This document shows, piece by piece, positions 50,514 to 58,400 of a DNA stretch of 64,000 nucleotides; the stretch's first letter is position 1; the number at the start of each line of letters is the position of its first letter. The notes below the pieces were generated by a model. The model saw only the letters and a list, made by a program, of their open reading frames with translations, had not been told where the DNA came from and made no database searches. A program made the position numbers and the translations under genes. This DNA is from Fibrobacteria bacterium AD312 (GTDB lineage Bacteria > Fibrobacterota > Fibrobacteria > Fibrobacterales > Fibrobacteraceae), in NCBI GenBank assembly GCA_001462345.1, contig LIUM01000040.1, forward strand, positions 62,001-126,000, in the 5' to 3' direction.

Positions 50514-51497
50514 TCAAAGTAAAGAAGCACGAAGCTCTTCACCGCTCTTTTCACTTAAATAAGCAGGAGGCACATCTAATACCGTTTTACAACCGTACGC
50601 CCCTTCCTTAGTCATTTTATAAGCCGCGCGAGCGTAGGCTACGAGAACACTAGTCGTAAATTCAGGATTAGAATCGAGTTTAAGACTATACTCAATAATA
50701 TGAGAATTCTCAAGTGACACGCCTGATTTTCCTGAGCGAATTACAAAACCACCATGAGCCATTCCAGAGTGATTTTTTGCAAATTCTTCTTCTGAAATAA
50801 AATGAACAGTGGTATCGTAATCTGCAAAATAGTTTGGCATTGTTTTAATTTCGTTTTCAATGGCGGTGGCATCACCGTTCTTATCTAAAACGACAAAACA
50901 TTCACGAGTGTGCTTTTGACGTGTAGAAAGTTCTGGGTCTAAACCAGCACGAACGGCATCAAGAGCTTCTTTCACAGGAACGGTATATTGCTTTGCATTT
51001 TTCACACCCGCAATGCGACGTACGGCATCGGAATGGCCTTGACTAACACCCTTGCCCCAGAAGGTATAATCTTTCCCTTGAGGAAGAATCGCATTACCAT
51101 AAAGGCGATTAATGGAAAACATTCCAGGATCCCAGCCGACGGCAATTAAAGCGAGATGATGTTTTCTTTTAGCGACTTCATCTACATTGGCAAAATGCGT
51201 TGGAATTTTAGCATGAGTATCAAAACTATCTATCACATTAAACATCTCTACAAATTTGGGCGTCATAGAAGGCAAGTCGGTGGCGCTTCCGCCGCAAAGA
51301 ATCATCACATCAATTTTATCTTTCCATTCTTCAGCTAGGTCTGAGTGTACAACTGGTACACCTTTTGTTAAAATGGAAACTGATTTTGGATCTCGACGAG
51401 TAAAAACAGCTACGAGTTCCATGTCAGGAGAGTTCTTGATGGCGCATTCGACGCCTCTTCCTAAATTACCATAACCGACAATACCAATTCTAATCAT
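50514..51497 (-). CDS. ddh: meso-Diaminopimelate D-dehydrogenase
   Basis: Ddh converts tetrahydrodipicolinate, ammonia and NADPH to meso-diaminopimelate in one step, feeding lysine and peptidoglycan. The NADPH-binding motif is RIGIVGYGNLGRGVE (residues 2-16). AVFTRRDP follows, then LCGGSATDLPSMTPKF, NVIDSFDTHAKIP and VGWDPGMFSINRLY, all characteristic of Ddh. The 327-residue length fits. It is 32 bp upstream of the DUF2156-GNAT gene and may head a transcript that runs to bioC. Confidence 0.94.
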   Translation of the reverse strand: MIRIGIVGYGNLGRGVECAIKNSPDMELVAVFTRRDPKSVSILTKGVPVVHSDLAEEWKDKIDVMILCGGSATDLPSMTPKFVEMFNVIDSFDTHAKIPTHFANVDEVAKRKHHLALIAVGWDPGMFSINRLYGNAILPQGKDYTFWGKGVSQGHSDAVRRIAGVKNAKQYTVPVKEALDAVRAGLDPELSTRQKHTRECFVVLDKNGDATAIENEIKTMPNYFADYDTTVHFISEEEFAKNHSGMAHGGFVIRSGKSGVSLENSHIIEYSLKLDSNPEFTTSVLVAYARAAYKMTKEGAYGCKTVLDVPPAYLSEKSGEELRASLL

Positions 51498-51807
51498 ATA
51501 CGATAGTCCTTTGTAAGTGCAATTTGGTCGTTAAATATAAAAAGATCAGTTTTTGATCATTTGTAAAAAGGGCTTTAATAAAGCAATCAAGCAGGACTTT
51601 TTTTCTTATTTGAAAGGAATCGAGTCAAGATTTTCAAACCTACTTTTGTTATTTATGAAAAAAACGTACAAACGGATAGCTTATGCGTTTTTTACAGATT
51701 TTCTCGATTCCACATTTTTTTACTATTAAACGTACAAATCCCTCATATAGCCTTTACTTTATTGAGATCTATACTATATTGAAAACTTTACTCATTTTGT
51801 GAAAGCG
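51498..51807. other. Intergenic region between ddh and the Fem-like gene
   Basis: This 310-bp divergent intergenic region is AT-rich. It contains two copies of AAACGTACAAA (about 51665 and 51729). TATACT at about 51771 could be a -10 for the Fem-like gene. No RNA gene or open frame with coding character was seen. Confidence 0.5.
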
Positions 51808-52917
51808 ATGCATATTAGTTTAGAAAAAAAATCAATTATAGATGTTTATGATACCCCTATCATACAACAAACTTCTTTTTGGTCTCAAGTAAAAAAGAAG
51901 CAAGGATTAAAGTCTTTAGCCTTTGATTATAAGGTTAGAAATAGAGATTTGTATTTGAATGTAGACGGCTATTCTTGCACACAAGCTGATTTTCTAATGT
52001 TTGTACAACAATTAAATGCAAATGATTGTGTTGTTTATGTTCCTTATGGCCCAGAAGTAGAGCCTTCAGAAGAAAATCAAGGTGCTTTTCTAGAAGAATT
52101 ATCTGAATCGTTGCGTTCATACTTACCAAAAGGCTGCATTGGCATAAGGTATGATTTGAATTGGGCTTCTCATTGGATAGATGAATCTTTTTTTGATGAA
52201 AAAGGGGAGTGGCTAGGTGCCCCAGAGAAGCGTTTCCAAGAATTCAAAATCAATTTCTGCACTCAAAATAAAAACTTGCAAAAGTCTAATAGTGATATTT
52301 TACCTGCAGATACAATTATGGTTGATCTAATCCCTTCAGAACATGATATTCTTGCGGCAATGAAACCAAAAACGCGTTATAATATTGGGCTTGCTTATAG
52401 AAAGGGAATCGACGTCCGAATAGGCACTATAGAAGATCTTAAAATATGGTATGATCTTTATTTAGAGACTGCTAAACGAGATGGATTGCACATCAATGAA
52501 TTCTATTATTTCCATTCTGTTTTTGCAACACAAATGGAAGATTCTGTGAAGGTGAAATTACTCGTTGCTTATCTAGATGATATTCCATTAGCGGCCATGT
52601 TTCTATTAATTTCTAATCACAGGGCCACCTATTTATACGGCGCTTCCTCTTCTCAGATGAGAAACTATATGCCTACTTACGCCCTCCAATGGAAGGCCAT
52701 GCAAATAGCAAAAAGCCAAGGCTGCATTGAATATGATATGTTTGGCGTTTCACCCAATGCCGATTCATCTCATCCAATGCATGGCTTACATCGTTTTAAG
52801 TCTGGTTTTGGTGGTTCTGTATTTCATCAATTGGGGTGCTGGGATTATCCATTTGATCCAGAAAGTTTTTCGTTGTTTCAAGCCTCTGAAGTCAATGCCA
52901 AAGGCTATTACTTATAA
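51808..52917 (+). CDS. FemAB/FemX-like peptidoglycan bridge aminoacyltransferase family protein
   Basis: The 369-residue protein has two consecutive GNAT-like folds as in Fem transferases. The N-terminal part begins with IDVYDTPIIQQTSFWSQVKKKQGLKS (typical Fem start with FWxxxK). In the C-terminal part, MVDLIPSEHDILAAMKPKTRYNIGLAYRKGIDVR, DIPLAAMFLLISNHRATYLYGASS and GCIEYDMFGVSP...GLHRFKSGFGG are diagnostic. Fem enzymes add amino acids to lipid II or lipids from aminoacyl-tRNA; the substrate here is unknown. A frame is open from GTG 51799; ATG 51808 is preferred. Single gene with its own terminator. Confidence 0.85.
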   Translation: MHISLEKKSIIDVYDTPIIQQTSFWSQVKKKQGLKSLAFDYKVRNRDLYLNVDGYSCTQADFLMFVQQLNANDCVVYVPYGPEVEPSEENQGAFLEELSESLRSYLPKGCIGIRYDLNWASHWIDESFFDEKGEWLGAPEKRFQEFKINFCTQNKNLQKSNSDILPADTIMVDLIPSEHDILAAMKPKTRYNIGLAYRKGIDVRIGTIEDLKIWYDLYLETAKRDGLHINEFYYFHSVFATQMEDSVKVKLLVAYLDDIPLAAMFLLISNHRATYLYGASSSQMRNYMPTYALQWKAMQIAKSQGCIEYDMFGVSPNADSSHPMHGLHRFKSGFGGSVFHQLGCWDYPFDPESFSLFQASEVNAKGYYL

Positions 52918-52958
52918 AGAAAGCTCCCTTAATGTAAGATTTAAGGAAGCTTTTTTCC
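52918..52958 (+). terminator. Terminator after the Fem-like gene
   Basis: AAGCTCCCTTAA (52921-52932) pairs with TTAAGGAAGCTT (52941-52952) with one mismatch around an 8-nt loop, followed by TTTT. It lies between two convergent genes. Confidence 0.8.
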
Positions 52959-52977
52959 ATTGGAAACTTTTATAAAA

Positions 52978-53964
52978 TTATCTCAATTTATTGCTGTCAC
53001 GATAAATATCTAATTTTCCGAGATTATCGGCATTAGATATATGACAAAGAAGATCGTTAGGCGTTACAAAAAAGGCCTGTTGTTCTTTCGCATTATCAAT
53101 TAAGCTCTTGAAAGAATGAATAGGTTTCCCTCTTAATTCTTGTTCTGCAATTAAGAAGTTTTGAACCGCAAGACTTAAACTTTCATTTTCACCGAAAAGC
53201 CTATCTTTATCATGAATCCCTTTAATAGCCATTTGAATCAATTGAGATTCATTTTCTTCAATATCTTCATTCACGTTTTCAAACAAAGATTTTTCGATAG
53301 GTTCCTCGTTGCTTGCAAAAAATTTCTGCTGTGAAAAGCGATAGTCAATATAATGATCAAGTAATGTAATAGACGTTCTATGGCGTAAAGACAGTTGTAG
53401 ATCAGCATTTTTTAGAATTAATTTGAGGCGAGGGTCTTTTTTAGAGGCGTCTAGATAACACTGATACACAAATTCAGAGCAAATCATGGGGTGTTTACCT
53501 TCGTATTTCTTATCCTCTAAAATGCTTTTGATTTTTGCAGTAATAATTTTTAGAAGACCAATAATCACTTTTTGTTTAAGGCTTACATGAGAAACATTTT
53601 TATAAACAAGAATCATGCCGAGTAAAATAAGATCGGGCATGGGGTAGACTAAATCGTCTTTAAGATATTTTTCTGCGGCTTCTATAACAGGAGTTAAATC
53701 TAGTTGATCGGCCATTTTAAGACGGCAAATATGGACGGGGCGTAATGGATTCCCTTTGTCTGCGACCAGATGGGCATGTAATCCAGACAAGGCGGCATCG
53801 GCCATCGCTGGAGGATCTTCTTGAATATAGAGCCCCCCGTGACTCACTTCTGAGTCCGTTAGAATCATAATTAAATGAGATAAAGGATCGAGATTCCCTT
53901 GTTCATCTCTTTCCCCATCAAAAGACATAATGTCACCAGCTTTTAGTTTCGATACATTGAGCAT
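52978..53964 (-). CDS. YiiX/permuted papain-like amidase fold protein
   Basis: The 328-residue protein shows the circularly permuted papain (NlpC/P60-related YiiX/YebB) signature: KLKAGDIMSFDGE, LSHLIMILTDSEVSHGGLYI with the catalytic His near residue 42, and ICSEFVYQCYLDA with the catalytic Cys near residue 167. No signal peptide is visible, so it would act in the cytoplasm or be exported otherwise. Substrates of this family include lipids and peptide cross-links and cannot be predicted. It is upstream of the LuxR-TPR gene's 3' end on the opposite side of its own promoter region. Confidence 0.78.
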   Translation of the reverse strand: MLNVSKLKAGDIMSFDGERDEQGNLDPLSHLIMILTDSEVSHGGLYIQEDPPAMADAALSGLHAHLVADKGNPLRPVHICRLKMADQLDLTPVIEAAEKYLKDDLVYPMPDLILLGMILVYKNVSHVSLKQKVIIGLLKIITAKIKSILEDKKYEGKHPMICSEFVYQCYLDASKKDPRLKLILKNADLQLSLRHRTSITLLDHYIDYRFSQQKFFASNEEPIEKSLFENVNEDIEENESQLIQMAIKGIHDKDRLFGENESLSLAVQNFLIAEQELRGKPIHSFKSLIDNAKEQQAFFVTPNDLLCHISNADNLGKLDIYRDSNKLR

Positions 53965-54043
53965 AATACACCTTTCGTTTTTTAATGATTTTATTCATAA
54001 ATAATAAGTTCTTATAGTATTATTTGGCTATAATCCAAATGGG

Positions 54044-55381
54044 CTATATTTTCATATTGGCAAGCGATAACCCTTGTAACACAATGTCCATTTTTTCATA
54101 ATGAATTCCTTGAATCACATTTCCTAATTGATCGAGCTTAAAGTTGGGGTGGTGTTTTTTAAATAACTCAACATGTTTTTTAGCTTCTTCTGAACGATGC
54201 TCCCATCCAAGAGCTGAAATCATCACAATACGGGGGATCACCGTTTCTGGCATAATAAAAAGGATTTCGGAGCAAAACTGGATGCATTCGTTAAAGCGTT
54301 TTGCTAAAAAAAGAAGAATCGCTTTGGTTGCACAATTATAGGGTTGATCCACAAAATCGATATTCATTTTTTCATAAAAAGAGACTTCTTCAAGCCCAAG
54401 ATCATCTTTCCCTTGAAGCATATAAAGCTGTGCTAGAAGGTTTCTAGTGCGTATACAAAGGGGATTGATGGCCGTAATCTTTTTTAGGTAAGAAATCGAA
54501 TGACTGTTATCTCCAGCAAGAATATTCGCAAGAGCGATAATAAACATCGAATACTGAGAACCTGCATTAAAACGCATGGCATAGGCCGCGAGTTCACGAA
54601 TACGAGATTCGTATTCACTTAACGGGCACCAGCGTTCCAGAAGCGCTTTGTAATGAATTGTCGCGAGAATAAAAGAGACGTAAATAGAAGGCTCTTTTTC
54701 TTGGGCAAGGGCGTGGAGGGCCTCTTTTGCTTCTAACCAAGATTCTTTAGTCCGAGCTTCTGTTTTAATGCGATGGTAAGAGGTCAAATACCACCATTTG
54801 GGCTCTAAAGAAGTATCTTGTTTATAAAGACGAGCCGACGCCAGTTCTATTTGACGCCACAAATGAATTGTCAGACGAGATGATTCTAATTCTAAATCAT
54901 CTTTTTTTGAAAAAGAAAAAGAGGTAGACCATAGAATTTCAGAAGAATTAGCGTGATGAAGAGATAAAAATATAGTGGGATTACGCCCATCAGAGAAGTT
55001 GGTGTTCACCCAAAAATCAGAAGAGGAGTTTTGTGAATCTGGCGGAGCCACCTGAATATTTATCAATTCAAAACGGTGAAGATTCTTAACTAATGACAAA
55101 AAGAAAAAATGAGCGTTTTCATTAGATATAAGTTTTTCTAAACCTAAAAAAAGAAGTTGTACTGTTGATTTAGAAGATGTTTTAGAAGATAAAATAGAAA
55201 CCGCTTCTGTTCGATTAGTAACCTCTAAAATCTTATAAATATTTGCAAGATGCACTTTAACAGTATTAGGTGAAATATTTAGAGCCTTACATATCTCTTG
55301 ATTTGTTAGCCCCTTCCTTAGTAACGCAAGAACTTCTTTTTGTCGTTGCGTCAGTTCATAACAAGTATTTTCTTTTAGCAT
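54044..55381 (-). CDS. Regulator with N-terminal LuxR-type HTH and TPR-like C-terminal domain
   Basis: The longest frame starts at 55429, but ATG at 55381 gives MLKENTCYELTQRQKEVLAL, aligning with the paralogue at 35773. The HTH is LTQRQKEVLALLRKGLTNQEICKALNISPNTVKVHLANIYKIL. The rest (about residues 180-440) has TPR-like helices (WLEAKEALHALAQEKEPSIYVSFILATIHYKALL, NPLCIRTRNLLAQLYMLQGKDDLGLEE). No receiver domain is present. It follows the giant kinase-GGDEF gene on the same strand, separated by a terminator. Confidence 0.83.
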   Translation of the reverse strand: MLKENTCYELTQRQKEVLALLRKGLTNQEICKALNISPNTVKVHLANIYKILEVTNRTEAVSILSSKTSSKSTVQLLFLGLEKLISNENAHFFFLSLVKNLHRFELINIQVAPPDSQNSSSDFWVNTNFSDGRNPTIFLSLHHANSSEILWSTSFSFSKKDDLELESSRLTIHLWRQIELASARLYKQDTSLEPKWWYLTSYHRIKTEARTKESWLEAKEALHALAQEKEPSIYVSFILATIHYKALLERWCPLSEYESRIRELAAYAMRFNAGSQYSMFIIALANILAGDNSHSISYLKKITAINPLCIRTRNLLAQLYMLQGKDDLGLEEVSFYEKMNIDFVDQPYNCATKAILLFLAKRFNECIQFCSEILFIMPETVIPRIVMISALGWEHRSEEAKKHVELFKKHHPNFKLDQLGNVIQGIHYEKMDIVLQGLSLANMKI

Positions 55382-55409
55382 ATGCAAAAAATAGTTTATT
55401 GAAAAAGAA

Positions 55410-55445
55410 ATAAAAAAAACGCCCTTCAAAAAGGGCGTTTTTAGA
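55410..55445 (-). terminator. Bidirectional rho-independent terminator after the kinase-GGDEF gene
   Basis: AAAACGCCCTT (55416-55426) pairs perfectly with AAGGGCGTTTT (55431-55441) around a 4-nt loop, flanked by A's and T's. It ends the 55452-60605 transcript and sits within 35 bp of the LuxR-TPR start. Confidence 0.88.
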
Positions 55446-55451
55446 ATAAAA

Positions 55452-58400
55452 TTAAAGATTCACTTCAATGAATTCTTTATTAATAGGATCAGTCTTGTTT
55501 AGCTTTTTCAAATAGTCTATACATTCAGGGGTCATTTTTTTCTTTTGATTGACACTGATTTTCACAGCTCGATTTCGACCATTTTCCTTTGCCAAATACA
55601 TGGCTACATCACTAATATTAATGGTTTGCTCTAGATTTAAAAGATCAGGCGACAATTCATGAATAGGCATCATGCTATACCCTATAGAGCACGTAATATT
55701 AAAAGAAATTTTTTCATTAATAACGATAGGCTTTTCTCTAATAATATTTAGAATTTTATTAGCAAAAATATCTAAGTATTCAGGATTCGTGGTATTCAAA
55801 ATAATGATGAATTCTTCTCCGCCCCATCTAGCCACAAAATCATCGGCGCGAATTTGCTCTTTAAGGAGTCTTGAAAGGCTTACAAGAACCTTGTCTCCGG
55901 CAAGATGACCATAGGTATCATTCACCGTTTTGAAGAAATCAATATCAATCATAAAAACGCCAATCACTTTACGATTAATAGAAAGATCTCGCATCTCGTG
56001 TTTTTTTTGTAACTGAAGTTTTCTAGTGATAAAATTAACAGAAAAATCAGATACAAATTCAAAGATATAGCGACGATTATGAAGAGTGGTTAATGGGTCT
56101 TGTAAGGAAAGCAATTTAAGCTTTTCGTTGGCTTGATTTAATTGTGCTGTTCTTTCTTGCACTTTCTTTTCAAGACTTTCATATAGCCTTGCATTTACAA
56201 TAGAAATAGCCGCTTGAGAAGAAAGAATTTTCACCGTTTGGATTCGTTCTTCAGTAAACACATCTTCGGCTAAGTCGTGCTCCAGATAAATAATGCCAAT
56301 AAGCTTGTTCTGATAAAGAATAGGAATAGATAAAATAGATTTAATTTGAGCTTCTTGAATATGCGAGGTGTTTTTGAAAACGCTTTCTTTCCAAGCATTT
56401 CCAAGAACCATGTTTTCTAAAGAACGGGCAACGAATTGAATAATTTCTGGGCAGATATTCGTGCTTTTACGATAAGGAAGAGATTGCATCACTTCTATTT
56501 CATCATTAAAAGATTTTTTTTCTGCTTCAATATAAAGCTCTTTATCTTCGCCATTGACAAGGAGTAGTACGCCTTGGCGTGCCCCTGCATTTTCAAGAAT
56601 CAAAGACATCATGGAGCGGAGTAACTTTTCAAGCCGTATTTCTCCAGAAATCGCTTGCATGGCCTTCATAATAGAAGCCATATCGATTTCATTATTTTTT
56701 ACAGAATGAATTTTTGAAGAGAAAGCCAGGGCTTTTGAAAAAGCGGATTTTAAGAACGGGAATTTTGCTTCCATCAAAGCCACTTTTTTAACAGCGCCCC
56801 ATTTTTTGAATAAAAAGAGAGCTTCTCTATAATAAGCCTTTGCAATCATCTCATTCTCTTTATGGTACCAATAGGCAGCCATAGACTCATAGATTAAGGC
56901 CTTGATATGCATGAAATCGTCGTTCTGTAAAGACTCTATTGCTTTATTGAACCAATTCAAAACCTCTTCTTGAGAATCATTTTTTAGAATCGCCGTTTCA
57001 GCAGAAAGAAAATAATACTTGTGAACAAAATTTGCAGGACAAAGATCGGCTGCTTTTTTAAGACTATTAAGCAGCTCTGTTAACTCTTTCATTTTTTCTG
57101 GTTTTTCTTCTTCAGAAAGAGAATCAAAGAATTTGATTATCAATAACCCTTTAAGCATAGAATGCTCTGGACCTGGAAAATCAGAAAGAGAAGCAAATAA
57201 AAAACTATTGGAAAGCTCGCACCACTTTTTGGCTTTGTCGAGTTCATTATGGATATAATTATACATCGAATTGTATTGATAAAATCTCCAAAGAAAAGCC
57301 ATATTTTTAGCCTGTTGGATTCTAGAGACAATATCATCATCTTCATCAAAAACATTTTCAGAAGTATATTTTTTGATCATGTACTGGATCACACTCGAAA
57401 GTAGTAAGGGCATGCCTGCTTTGGTTTCATTTAAAAAGCGAATGGCGTCTTCATTTTCTTCTTTACATTCGGATAATTTTTTACCCACTTGCATATACAA
57501 ATGCATTTTATGAGCACGAGCATAAGCGGCATGTTGAATATCACCTGTCTGTAACCCGCTTGCATACGCTAAATCAAAATACTCAAGAGCTTCTTTAAAA
57601 TGCTTGTTTCTATAAGAGGCAAAGGTAATACTAAAATAGACCGCAGGCTTCATCGATTCGGCATTTAATCTTTTAAGCAAAAGAAAAGCGGTTTTTCCTA
57701 ATCGATAGCCAATAGAAAAGTCCCCAAACGTAGGGCTATGAGTAATAGCAATATCTACAAGGCATTTACAAGAATAACTAGTGGCGCCATATTTTTGTGT
57801 AAGATCAAACATCATCAACGTAGAGAGAATAAAAAGAGACGGACGATATTGAAGTGCTGGTGCCACCACATTATACAGCAATTCCATAGTCTGAATTTTT
57901 TCTTCATCTTCCATTATGGGTAGGCTCGCTAATTTTTCAATGGAATCATCGCCTGAAAATAAGATTTTTTGTAGACTTACCACGCCTTCACCTATTCGAC
58001 GTTCAATTTCTTGATCGTCTTCAGGAAAGGTAAATCCCAATACATTTAATCCTTTACGAATTTCTTCAATGTTTTCTGGAATGAATCCTTGAAATTCTAG
58101 AATACGAGCCTTTAAGTTATACGTCTTTGCTTTAAGCAAAGGCGTATCCGATATGGGGCGCATTTTTTCACAAATATCTTTTGCCTTTTCAAAATCACCA
58201 GATAAAAACAACGATTCACCTAAGCTAAATAGAGCAAGATTCCACGCCTTAGGGTTTTCTGACCATTCATTTTCGGATAATAGAGATTCAGCGACACTGT
58301 AATAGGTTACAGCCATAGAGAAGGCTGTGGCCTTAATGGCCTTATGAGCCGCCTCTGTATTTAAGTCACGTAAAGCCACACGTTCAGAGAATTCTTTAAT

